Part shown: positions 54,201-64,000 of the stretch, one piece after another
Layout: every line of letters starts with the position of its first letter
How positions within the stretch are numbered: position 1 is the stretch's first letter
Assembly: GCA_965644295.1 (NCBI GenBank)
Contig: CBFFRP010000134.1
Coordinates: 62,001 to 126,000 of the forward strand
From: Paraphysomonas bandaiensis
Lineage: Eukaryota; Chrysophyceae
DNA: 64,000 nt
Reading direction: 5' to 3'
Made by a program: the position numbers and the translations under genes
Notes under the pieces: model-generated
Database searches by the model: none
What the model was told of the DNA's origin: nothing
What the model saw: only the letters and a program-made list of their open reading frames with translations

Positions 54201-55804
54201 CAGCCCCGCAAAACTTTTTTGATCGCTCACTTGGGGACTTGCAAAGCTTAATTAAGCATGGTAGAATTCCATTAGCGAGTAGATAAACAGGACAAAAATC
54301 ATTTGTTGAGAGCTGAAATAAAGCAAATGCACACCATTCCCCAGTTATAACATCCATGTCATTTTGAGATAAAGACACCAGCACATTTACAGCTCCCTGC
54401 TCAATGAGACGATTCAATACAGATTCACTCTGAAATAAAGAACAAATGGACTCTGCACAATACTGCCTAATCGTACCATCATCAGTTTTTATTAATGACA
54501 TGAGCGCCTTCACTATTCCATCACCCACAAGTTTGTGTGCTAGCACTTTATCTCCACATAGAATTCGCAGGGTTTTAGAGGCAGTTCTTCCCATGTCTAC
54601 ATCGCTCATCTTCTCCATACTCATGCGAATAATAACTCCCACAGCGTTTCCACTCACAATTTTTTCACGACAAGCGTTGTCTTTGGATAAGTTATAAAAA
54701 GCATGTACACATGAGAGCCTCACAGAATCTACCTCGTCTCGTGCCATACCTACCAGGGTGACCAAAACGAACTGATCCATTAACTTGCTACGGGTCCGCG
54801 CATCCGTTGTAAGATTTCGAAGTGTTTGGCTTGAGATTGAACGTATAGTTGTAGAGGGATTCTTGTTAGCACGCTCTATCACACGAAGTAATCCATCCTC
54901 CACCAATCTTAACTGGTTGTTACGCATAGCAGATAAGTTGCAGAATGCAGACATTACAACGATAAGCTCCTCCTCCTGTAGCTTGAGAGAAAATAAGTGA
55001 AGAAGGGCATCTGTAACCTCCTCTACTCGAGCAAACTTATCCGTAACGCATGTTATATTTAGCAGTGTTTGAAGACATATGCCGGTGTTCTCTGGACAGA
55101 TAGCTGCAATCTGCACCAGTGCGTACGGTGCCCCTTCCTTCACTGCTCTATACTCGTACCCATTCTCACAACACAGATTACACAGCGCAGCACAGCATGC
55201 CCGCTTTACAGATCTACTTGATGTGGATGATAGAGCTATAATCGCAGCAAATGCTCCGCTTTCTATCATGTGCTGCCGAATCGATGCTTCTGTAGCAAGC
55301 GATGAAAAAGCTGCAGCGCAACATCTAGGAAGAGAATCATACATTTAGAAATAAATAAATAAAGCCTTACTTCTTAATAGGTGCATCATTCAACTGCGAC
55401 AAGTCGATGAGGGCAGGTACTGCCCCCTCTTCCACAATAATATGTCTCTTGTGAGGCTTCATTGCTAGGGTTGTAAGGGACATAGCAAACCGTCTCTTCT
55501 TATTTCTTGTTGAGGCTGTCATCTTAATAGAACTTGATGATTTAGTTTCTTCTTTATCCACTGTTAACTCTGGGTCATTATCACCATCATCACCAGAGTA
55601 TACTGTCTTAGTAGGCCTGTGATCATCAGCATTCAAACGCGACAAATAGAGAATTCCATCAGTGTTATCATGATCACCAAATAAATCCCCTGTATATGCA
55701 GGGTAATTAAGAAACATATCTCTAAGGGCAGGGATTGATCCAATGATGTCTTTGGCTTCAGAATCAGTGGTTGCCATTTTCTTTTGAAAACGATCAAGAT
55801 CCAT
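51277..55804 (-). CDS. Armadillo-repeat protein, 1462 aa, with acidic C-terminal tail
   Basis: Exons in transcription order: 55804-55371, 55324-51919, 51869-51698, 51653-51277. From about residue 120 to 1190 the protein is a continuous array of about 40-residue armadillo units: 'CCAAL.NL', e.g. VKRACCAALCNLCCENG, SVRLSCVHAFYNLSKDN, IKVDCASALYNLADND and HIRRGCAAIICNMSYEE. Such arrays are protein-binding solenoids (VAC8, ARMC, beta-catenin types). Unit number (about 25) is larger than in most named families, and I cannot assign one. The N-terminal 115 residues are charged and Ser/Asp-rich with a basic patch (TRNKKRR). The C-terminus has an Asp/Glu run (YDEDDEDDDDTT), then Lys/Ser-rich sequence. 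A flagellar or trafficking role is equally possible. It is head-to-head with the release factor gene. Confidence 0.85.
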
Positions 55805-56630
55805 ATTAAAATATACACTATAGAGATACTAACACTGATATATATGATGAGATTAAGATATAGATGAAGATTCTTTACATGTTAAATATAAGTAATGTGT
55901 GCTATGAGTGATATACATACAGTCCCATTGAAACTAACGAATGAGTTATGTATGTATGTATCTATCAGTTGATAAAAAGTTATTCTATAGGAAACTCATA
56001 TACACACCTACATACATACATACATACATACATACATACATACATACATACATACATACATACATACATACATACATACATGTCCAGTGCAGTATATACA
56101 GCAGTACACCTATATGTACAGTATACCATACACATACACATACTATATATATGACAGCATCCATATACATACATACATATACATCTAACAGCTAGAAATA
56201 TAACGGTTTCATAGTATATACTGCTATATACGGTGCAGTATACTGTGGACTCTGTCATACGGCAGTATTCTGGATTATTGAAAATCCCAAATTTTCTGAC
56301 TTCTCTCAACTAAAAACTGGCAATCATGAAGAGTTCACAAATTCTTCCAGAAAGTACTTTTTCCTTGTTAAAAGCTACGGTTTTCAGGTGTATAGTTTTC
56401 CACCATGTATTGATATACAGAGTACATCAGTACTTCTTACAGCCGTACAGAGTGTACATGTACCTATGCAGCATACACGTCGTATACATCTATACCTATA
56501 CGTACATTGTACTGCTGCACGTAGACTGTATAGTCGTGAAGGTCTGTCCACAAGTCCGGCCATATTAACACATACACATATATCGACCCCCACCTCATAC
56601 ACACACCATACAACACACATAAACACTCCA
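55805..56630. promoter_or_regulatory. Head-to-head promoter region, armadillo gene / RF2, with (CATA)n
   Basis: Contains the (CATA)n array at 56010-56081 and many GTATAC, CAGTATAC, TGTACA and CTGCTG-type words (56090-56530). One long frame (56388-56630) is open upstream of the RF2 start, but its composition is set by these words (THTHISTPTSYTHHTTH); I treat it as 5' UTR. Confidence 0.5.
56010..56081 (+). repeat. (CATA)n microsatellite, about 72 bp
   Basis: About 18 uninterrupted CATA units in the shared 5' region of the armadillo and RF2 genes. Confidence 0.97.
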
Positions 56631-58109
56631 ATGCTCATCAGAGGAAAATTACTTCTACAGAATTGTACTCTTCGTCCATTAAGTACACTAGGGAGTGCCT
56701 TTCATCAGACTGCCAGTGATATCAGAGTTAAGATTGACGAATACAAACATAAAGAGGATTATAATACTGCACTAACAAGACACGCTGAATTAAGTACAGC
56801 TCTATCAAAGAGTGAGTTGTGGGATAATGCAACAGAAGCAGCACAATTAAATCAGGAGTTCTCTAGCTTATCCGCATCTATTGACTTTATTAAAGAAGTG
56901 GAAGATGTGTATCACGAGACGTTAGAGTTGCATCAATTAGGTGAGGCCGAGAATGATCCAGAATTATTGAAGGACTGTGAAGATACATTAGAAGAGTTAC
57001 ACGATCGTTTGAAGAGTAGAAAAATGGAACGAATTCTGTCGTCAGAAGAGGACCAATCCAGCTGTTACGTCGAAATCGTTGCTGGTGTGGGTGGTCTTGA
57101 TGCATTTGATTGGACTCGAATGTTAGCGAATATGTATGTCAAGTGGGCAAAAGTGGTAGGATATTCCTCAAAGGTCACTGACGAACAGGTCGATGAGGAT
57201 ACAGCTAGCAATGATTGTGGGTATCGCCGGGTGACTATACGTCTTGATGGCCATAGAGCTTACGGATATATGAAAGCAGAAGCAGGAACCCACCGTCTAG
57301 TCCGAAGAAGTCCTTTTGACCCCACAGATAAAAGGCACACATCTTTTGCGCAGGTTAGGAAAAATGTTTGGGAATGATTGTAAATTATTATGTCCATGAA
57401 GGTTCGAGTTTATCCTGCACCTAAAACAGAGGGGGCGAGTAGCGCAAAAAGTTATCAAGTTCACCAAAGGTATGTACACATGTATTAGTTTCAATCGTAT
57501 AGCCTGTTTCAGCTATGATAATATGCATATACAGTCGAAAGTCATATACCTGTATGTATCCCATTGTATTACACTAAATACGACTTAATATTTGCTACTA
57601 GTGACCTGCGTATCGATACGTACAAGTCTCGTGGAGCAGGAGGACAGAGCGTAAATACCACAGACTCTGCTGTTAGGATAACCCACATCCCGACAGGCAC
57701 GGTGGTGACATGCCAAAATGAGCGGTCGCAGCACATGAACAAAGGTACTGTGTCTCTTTCTTTTCTAGGTTAGACTGATGGCTTGTACCACAGCATCTGC
57801 GCTTAAGGTTCTACAAGCTAAACTGTGGAGGCTAGACTTGCAACGGCGTGAAGAGGAAAAGCTGAATTCTAAAATTGGTTTAGGAGATAATTCATGGGGT
57901 ACTCAAATACGGTATTGATTGGTTGCTTATTTTACTCGGAAATTTACTTTTAAATATGGTATAGATCCTTGGTTTTACATCCATATCTGATGGTAAAAGA
58001 TCACAGGTCTGGGTGGGAAACGACCGATGTTGAAGGAATTTTAGAAGGTACCGAACTACTGACGGAAGCTATAGAAGCATATTTGATATATCATGACAAT
58101 TTATCATAA
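56631..58109 (+). CDS. Organellar peptide chain release factor 2 (prfB-like), 398 aa
   Basis: Exons 56631-57353, 57402-57469, 57602-57744, 57794-57911, 57965-58109; phases consistent. Class-I release factor: helical N-terminal domain ([20 protein letters not shown]), then [61 protein letters not shown], the peptidyl-tRNA hydrolysis motif [20 protein letters not shown], and [23 protein letters not shown] is intact. Bacterial RF2 reads UGA/UAA through SPF, and here the tripeptide SPF follows RR, supporting RF2 over RF1 (PxT). No programmed frameshift is seen. The first 30 residues ([20 protein letters not shown]) are basic and hydroxylated, a likely mitochondrial or plastid targeting peptide. 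It would terminate translation in the organelle. Length fits the family. Confidence 0.92.
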
Positions 58110-58989
58110 TTTGTACTAGACGTGTTGAGTATAGCTGAAAACGTGAACACAACGTCGTGAAATGGAGTTGCAGCGCTGTGTGATATAGTCGTACGTACAG
58201 TGTATATTGGTATATACTAATTGGATAGCAGTCTTGCTAGGTTATATATAAATGAAAATGTTTAGAATTAAATCTAATATTTAATGTACCTATGCAAAAT
58301 ATGACTATTGAAACTTATAGCTGACAACCCCTTTATTTTATTAATATCTCTAGCTGATGAAAGTCAGTTAGTGATGAGTTTTATGACACAATTGTGGTAG
58401 TGAATGTCGTATTGTTGGCAATAGGCGTTTAAGTGCAGGGCTGCGTGTCAATTAATTGACGCCCTCAACAAAGTCGGACTGAGTTCTTAAGGTGAACATC
58501 CCGGATGCTTGACTTCAGCAGGCAGCCCAATATCCCGGTTACCCTTCAGGTGGACCCTGTCCCGGATGCCCTTAAGGTGGGCCCATTCCCGGATACCTGT
58601 TTATTTGTCAGGGCCCAAAGACGTCTACACAACAAGTGACACTTATTGGTGTCCCTTGTACCACACAAGCATTCGGCTATGACTGGGCAGAACTATATAT
58701 ATGCTGACTATGATTGCGACTCACGTTAGTTTCTCAGAGAGAATCTCTCCGGTAGTTATCCCCCAGAACACCACGAAAAGGTGTGAGTCCGACTTTGTTG
58801 AGGGCGGAACTATATTTACACCATGATATCATCAACTACTATTCGTAGTAATATACGACAAGGAATCAGACAATATTATTTACTTTATATATATTTCAAC
58901 GCAGGGAAACATTTCACAAAGATTTTGATCAACAAGAAATTACTCTCTCGCTGTTTTGGTAGAAATATGCAACATCGACCTAATTGAAA
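58110..58989. other. Tail-to-tail spacer, RF2 / GH32
   Basis: Half of it is a solo arm of the long-inverted-end family (58398-58805). The remainder is AT-rich 3' flank, with no gene seen. Confidence 0.5.
58398..58805 (+). mobile_element. Arm of the long-inverted-end family with its own 19-bp terminal inverted repeats
   Basis: Begins AGTGAATGTCGTATTGTTGG and CAATAGGCGTTTAAG (module L start), then jumps to a 343-bp unit (58462-58804) bounded by CCCTCAACAAAGTCGGACT and its exact reverse complement AGTCCGACTTTGTTGAGGG. This unit contains module R (TTAAGGTGAACATCCCGGAT, GACTTCAGCAGGCAGCCC, GGCCCAAAGACGTCTACACA, GGTAGTTATCCCCCAGAACA). The same R terminus is present in the arms at 19.0, 23.7, 24.6 and 50.4 kb, but only here is it inverted on both sides. 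Confidence 0.85.
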
Positions 58990-61364
58990 TTACTGCCATA
59001 TAGTTCCCATTTCATATACAGTGATAGCAGTTGCTCCAACAAAGCAGTCCGCATTACCGGAGTAATTACCTCCAAATACGTATGTTCCCATACCATTGTA
59101 ACTCTCGTCAGGATAGATACGTAGTGTGGCTGCCAGAGCCCCGTCTTGGGCGAACATCTGCGCAGTAGACTATAAATTACAATAAAACGATATAACATGG
59201 TTACTGTAGGCAAGGTATACACTTATATTTTTCATAGTGAAATGCACATAGTAGAAGTGATATATTAAAGGGTACGGAATAGATTAACTCGCCTCAGTGA
59301 TGCTATGGTCCAAAAATAACTGCATGGACAAAACTATATCTCCATTATCCGAGATATTCTGAAATGCAATAGTGGGCACGGGAGTATACAGTTTCTCTGG
59401 AGGAGTTGAGCCGCCACTGACACTTGAGTCCATGGATGTAAAAACCATAATTTCTGCGCTCTCCGAAACTCCTAGAGCAAAGCCGTATGATGTGAAGTAC
59501 TGTCCATCAGATGATCTGTTATAATAACATGAGCCGCACTGATATAAGTAGATATAGCACAATTAATATACAAGCATTACTTGACTCCTCACCTTCTCAC
59601 TTGCATACCCATCTCAGCCCCCTCTAAGTCAAAGACATTACATGCTGCCGAAATAGTAAACTCAGCCTAACATAGAATAGTTAGAATTTAAAAATATATG
59701 TGATAGTTATCTAGTTATTTATTTCTCTAAGTAATATGATATTTCACGCAGCTGCACACCTGTACTTCCACTTGAAGCCCAGTGGCTGGAATATCTCCAC
59801 TGATAGGAGGGCTCAGAGATGAGTACACAGTAGCACTTCGTAAACTCGACAACTTAGAGTAGGGCCGCAATCTCAGCGACTGCATATCAGGGTCGTACGA
59901 AACGGTTCGGGGAAGAGATTGCACTCCTTGCCACCCACGAGACTCACCTTGATCATCCTGTATTGACGTTAATCAATTCAGTGAATTACAGTACATAATA
60001 TTATGTGAAAGGATATTGATCACCTGTTCCATACTCCACCCCCACAAGAACCTTGTGTTACTTTCAGCGTCGTAAAATGACTTACTAGCGTAAAACGCCC
60101 TATGAGGCCCATAGTCAAGCTGCAAATCTATAACACTGTTAATATTCATCATGAAGTTAACTGCAGCACAATCTAGTACATGAATATGTAATACAGAACA
60201 AGAACACGAGCTCGAGATATACGATTACTGCATAACAAGACACGACACTATATGCCTACCAGCTGGGGTTGTCAAATCTCTGGTAAACACAGCAGCACTG
60301 GTGTCAGAGTCCGACACATATCTCCCCACCTGATCGGACTCATTAATGTGACACCCAAGTGTAGTACTGACGTACTTGATAAACACACATAAACTACATA
60401 CAGCGCCGGTTTACAGGGTCATAAGATTCATACATTCATACCCTATGGAGTACATTCATAGCACTATGGAATACAACGTAATACCTACTGGTAACACGAA
60501 CTATCAAATTTGCCTCAGTACATACCTCATAAAAGTCTTGTGTCGTCTCCATCACGGAATATTTCATTATATACACCTGGTCCGTGTTTACCTCATATAC
60601 GTCAGAATCAACAGGAAAGAAATCGGGACATTCCACCATGAATGATTGGTGCGTAGATGCGGGATCGGATGATCTCCACACAGGATTTTTATACGTCCAG
60701 CCATATGGAAAATCTTGTGCTGACGTGGTGTGGAGTGCAATTATGCCATCTCCGTTATCACTGGCGGCAGTGAGCATATTCCATTGCTCTTCTTGATTAG
60801 TGGTAAATAGAGCGGGATCTCTAAAGTTATATATATCCCAACCAGATGGAACTGAGTTAATGACAGGGTTCTTAACATCTTTTACCCAGTCTTCCAGAGT
60901 TGTATCGTAGGTCGTCGAAGAAGCGTCCCTACTGGCAGCACACTGCAGTTCAACGCCATTACTATCAACACATGTATAGAGCAGATATGGAGACGAATTA
61001 TTAATGGCAGCACTTCCTGAAAAGACTCCACCTATATCATACCACTGATCATTGTATAGAGCAACATTAAGACGTTGCCAATACACCATATCAGTAGATA
61101 CCACATGAGCCCAGCTCATATCACCCCATACAGGTGCATGAGGATTATATTGAAAAAATAAATGATAATAACCATTATAATACATTGGACCATTAGGATC
61201 ATTTAACCTGTACATAGATGAGCTTATAGGAGTGTATGTATGGGATATGAGGCGTACCAGTGCCCATCATCTGGTGTGATGTGATACTGAGGCTTCTGGT
61301 CATAACATACGCATAATAAGGGTATAAGAGTTATTGTGAAAGTGAAAAGAGTTATGTGGGTCAT
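58990..61364 (-). CDS. Secreted GH32 glycoside hydrolase (invertase / beta-fructofuranosidase), 560 aa
   Basis: Exons in transcription order: 61364-61258, 61207-60526, 60374-60260, 60127-60024, 59957-59760, 59666-59593, 59515-59293, 59169-58990. An N-terminal signal peptide is evident (MTHITLFTFTITLIPLLCVC). Catalytic motifs of the five-blade propeller: WLNDPNG (residues 36-42, nucleophile Asp39, formed only by splicing exon 1 to 2), FRDP (164-167, transition-state Asp166) and ECPDFF (228-233, acid/base Glu228). Also YYHLFFQYNP, WGDMSWAHVVSTDMVYW and FSGSAA. The C-terminal beta-sandwich shows LFLDHSITE, then AQDG and RIYP. All catalytic residues are present, so an active sucrose/fructan hydrolase acting in the vacuole or outside the cell is expected. 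The intron after exon 7 has a GC donor (GAG|GCGAGT). The gene has seven introns like its neighbours, so any transfer from bacteria is not recent. Confidence 0.93.
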
Positions 61365-61917
61365 GATTAAAGTCTCTGGTTTATGAAGATGAGAGTGGCA
61401 TGTGTTTGTTTATGTAAGTGCCCACCTATCTATGTATGTATGTATGAGGATGAAGCCCGAGAGAGATACATGCATACGCTGTACACACTCGTATCGGCAT
61501 CTAATATGAGACAATAATTATCTGTATTCCAGCTGTAGTTGTATTACAATAATATAGAGGATTTTTGCTTCAATTTATTTCCGAAAATATGATGCATACG
61601 CTTCTGTACACAGTGTACACATACATAAACATGGCGCCTTTCTTTCTTCTTCATGCATATGCAGATCTTAGAATTTCATAGTTACAAAACCAGAATTTTT
61701 CCTAACTTTACTTGTTTTTATGAGTATTATTCACTGAATATCGGGATATATTGATATTTATACTTCAAAAATAATCATGGTATACAGCCGTATACTATAT
61801 ATGATGCTCGTGACTACAGCTCACAGTTACAGTCGTGTATGTGGTATGTGGACAAGTGCCTCTTATTGCTCAATGGATGCAACAACTCCTTAGAACAAGT
61901 GCATTCTATCAATCCTG
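61365..61917. promoter_or_regulatory. Head-to-head promoter region, GH32 / DUF455
   Basis: Contains CTATGTATGTATGTATGAGG (61430), GCTGTACACACTCG, CTGTACACAGTGTACACATAC and GTATACAGCCGTATAC words. No gene is seen. Confidence 0.5.
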
Positions 61918-62857
61918 ATGTATAACCTAGAAAACAGCTTTTGCAATCCTTTGTTTAAACTACAAAAGACCTCTAAGTTCTGCAGTGTTGAGGTCATATC
62001 TCTGCAAGATGCGGCTATTAATGTATTGAAAACATCTGACTTAATTCAAAAGGCAAACTTAACATTAAAACTAGTTAGTTTGTATGAATCGAAAGAAATA
62101 ACTGCAATTTGCACGTGTAGTACATCTAATGGCGATATTCCGCAGAAACCACATAGAAATGTTGCAACTGCTAAGTCACATGCAAGCACCAAGAACACAT
62201 TGGTGACAACTATACATGGAATTGCTCACGCCGAAAGCTACGCGATAGATCTTTTTTGGGATGTTATTGCTCGATTTACCACCAATGATATGCCGAGAGA
62301 GTTTTATGATGATATGGTTCATATTGCAGGACAAGAGGCCCAACACTTTCTAGCATGGTATCATAGGCTAGAGGAGCTTGAGTGTCCATACGGTTCATTA
62401 TGGACACATGAGGGGCTATGGAAGAGTGCAGAACAAACTTCTCACTGGTAATTTAAAGTTAATATTGTATGTTTTAATAATTAGTCTGTTTTGTTGCAGT
62501 TTGATGGATCGCCTTGCCATTATAAATCTGCTTCATGAAGCTCGTGGACTCGACACATACCCTCTTTCACTAAAGAAGTTCAATCAGAATAACGATCAGC
62601 GCAGTATATCTATATTGAACAATAATTTTGAAGAGGAAATTTTTCATGTCTCTTGTGGGTTAAAATGGTTTAAGTATCTGTACAAACGGGAAAATGGCGT
62701 GGTCACTGATGACGAGTGTAAGTCAGGTTTCCATCGAATAGTTAGACACTATCATGTAGGGGACTTAAAAGGTCCATTTAACGAGGTTGCAAGGAATCGC
62801 GCCGGTATGACGAATGACTGGTATTTACCTCTAACTAGTCCAACTTCTACGATTTAA
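61918..62857 (+). CDS. DUF455 family (ferritin-like fold) protein, 295 aa
   Basis: Exons 61918-62447 and 62500-62857, with a 52-nt GT-AG intron. Conserved text: IHGIAHAESYAIDLFWDVIARF, PREFYDDMVHIAGQEAQHFLAWYHRLEEL, YGSLWTHEGLWKSAEQTSH, DRLAIINLLHEARGLDTYP and FEEEIFHVSCGLKWFKYL. The DUF455 family keeps E.H / EEA.HF / HEARGLD / DE..HV motifs, which in a ferritin-like four-helix bundle would bind two metals. Here HAESYAID, EAQHF, HEARGLD and EEEIFHV are all present, so the metal site looks intact. The biochemical role of the family is not established to my knowledge. No signal peptide is seen. An in-frame stop lies just upstream, so ATG 61918 is the likely start. Confidence 0.88.
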
Positions 62858-63748
62858 GCAATGGGCAGATACGTTTATGTCCTATATTTCATATTTCATA
62901 GTGTACGGAATGATTGGAAAGTGTGAACTACTCTATTATTTTGAGTTACATTCTAGCTGTTTACTGTCAATAGATGATATTTAATGTAACTATACACGTT
63001 GCCGTACTATGCCTAGTACAGTTGGGGGACGCATTGTATGATAGAGCCGTGTTCTATGTACTATGACATATACTGCAGTCTATAATCTATAACACTGTAC
63101 AACGTATAGCTACTATATGTAACAAAGATTCTAAATTATCGTACCTGTTCATAGTACAGATGCATAAATGTATTTTAGTAATACACACTGTATCAGTGAA
63201 TAGTCAGATGCTATATATCCGAAGCCCTCAATGCTTGGAGACCAATCAAACGCAGTGAGGTCAAGCAGTAGGATATTAGAGTTAAGCACTGGTTAGTTAA
63301 ACTACAATGGCTTAGTAACTCAACACTATATGTATCAGTGAATGCTGGTGATTTATTTGATTGATGTTCATAATAGGTTTACGACAAATAATACGTATCA
63401 TTAATTTATGTACTCCAGTTTTCAACTGCTGTATTCTTCAAGTAACGGTCATAATTCTAATACCTTTCACTACAGATAAGCAAAACAAAAGACAAGTAAA
63501 ACCTTCCGAAGTATATTATCACAACAGGACTACATCATGAACACAACTGCACTGTGCACAATTACTTACTACATATATGGGCTCACATGCGACAATGCAA
63601 GTCAAACAGACTTATACCCTCGCTCCCTACTGTCACCACAACACCAATCACCACATCTACAACGTGCTACAGAATACCATTGTCATAGCAGAACAATGAC
63701 ATCCAGTGTATACCAAGTAAGAGATCGGTGCACATCAAAATATAAAGT
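62858..63748. other. Tail-to-tail spacer, DUF455 / right-edge gene
   Basis: AT-rich. A reversed fragment of module L lies at 63222-63300. An ORF at 63537-63854 overlaps the opposite-strand edge gene and looks spurious. Confidence 0.45.
63222..63300 (-). repeat. Fragment of the long-inverted-end family (module L, reversed)
   Basis: GTAGGATATTAGAGTTAAGC, CACTGGTTAGTTAA is the reverse complement of the L-module words TTAACTAACTAGTG, GCTTAACTCTGATATCCTAC. CAAACGCAGTGAG also matches the arms. Confidence 0.6.
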
Positions 63749-64000
63749 TTATTTTCCAGGCTGCCGAAACAGTGTGGATCTTGTGTACATAGCCTTCGGA
63801 GGGCTGCTAGGAGCCCACGCTCGTCTATCTTTCATTTTCTCGTCTATCCTGTAGAAAAATATTACTTATCAAATCCACAATGCAATTTAGAATAAGTTCG
63901 ATGTGTAATAATTTGCTCACCAAAATATACTTACATATCTCCTTGTTGAACCATAGGAAGTAAACGAGTGGAGAGCATTGCTGTACGAATCTTCTTCTCA
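63749..64000 (-). CDS. C-terminal end of an unidentified gene (cut by the right edge)
   Basis: Exons in transcription order: >64000-63935 and 63848-63749, with GTAAGT and TTCTACAG at the 86-nt intron. The visible 54 residues read EKKIRTAMLSTRLLPMVQQG, then IDEKMKDRRAWAPSSPPKAM and YTRSTLFRQPGK before TAA. I do not recognise the family. The Arg/Pro-rich ending is similar in style to many flagellum-associated proteins, but that is only a resemblance. The opposite-strand ORF here is not credible. Confidence 0.6.

Noticed and set aside
56388-56630. 81-residue N-terminal extension of RF2
   Set aside because: The extension is promoter-like repeat sequence (His/Thr-rich). The next ATG at 56631 begins a plausible organelle-targeting peptide.
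63537-63854. 105-aa plus-strand ORF at the right end
   Set aside because: It overlaps the minus-strand last exon of the edge gene, which has good splice sites and coding-like sequence. The plus ORF has no family features.

Overview
The window is nuclear DNA of a flagellated, intron-rich microbial eukaryote. Evidence for this: at least 71 GT-AG introns (one looks GC-AG), mostly 37-65 nt long; the standard genetic code; and eukaryote-only gene families. Flagella are implied by an outer-arm dynein heavy chain, a Tctex-type dynein light chain and a UPF0193/EVG1-type protein. A Kelch plus filamin-type N-terminus on the outer-arm heavy chain is the Chlamydomonas alpha-chain design, so I lean to a bikont/SAR or alga-like lineage. 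The sequence alone does not fix the clade. All exon structures below were assembled by hand: junctions were chosen so that phases match, and where possible the spliced protein matches a known family.

Layout, left to right: Hsp110-type chaperone (-, cut by the left edge) / three-KH protein (+); SET-domain methyltransferase (+); THOC2 (-); UPF0193/EVG1 (-) / Kelch-coiled coil-Fn3 protein (+); CNOT9 (-) / Tctex-type dynein light chain (+); ENTH protein (-) / 4093-residue dynein heavy chain (+); 19-exon protein with a YEATS-like start (-) / VPS36 (+); armadillo-repeat protein (-) / organellar release factor 2 (+); GH32 invertase (-) / DUF455 protein (+); and an unidentified gene (-, cut by the right edge). 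Most genes therefore sit as head-to-head pairs sharing 450-850 bp.

The spaces between genes differ by type. Head-to-head spaces hold (CATA/TATG)n tracts and are rich in GTATAC, TGTACA and CTGCTGTA-like words. Mobile or relic DNA lies almost only in tail-to-tail spaces. It includes a family of elements about 2 kb long with inverted ends of several hundred bp (two paired copies plus solo arms), a hAT transposase relic, a GC-rich block with an RNase H-like trace, and short dispersed repeats. Single fold-back elements sit at 21.4 kb (head-to-head) and 11.8-12.4 kb (between two same-strand genes).

No operon-like pathway is present. The themes are mRNA metabolism and export (KH protein, THOC2, CNOT9), endosomal and coat traffic (VPS36, ENTH), flagellar motility (dynein chains, UPF0193, possibly the Kelch-Fn3 protein) and organellar translation (RF2). 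Most noteworthy are the paired-gene and repeat geography, the long-inverted-end element family, a 12.3-kb intronless dynein gene among intron-rich neighbours, and several introns that are multiples of three and stop-free, which naive ORF calling would read as protein.
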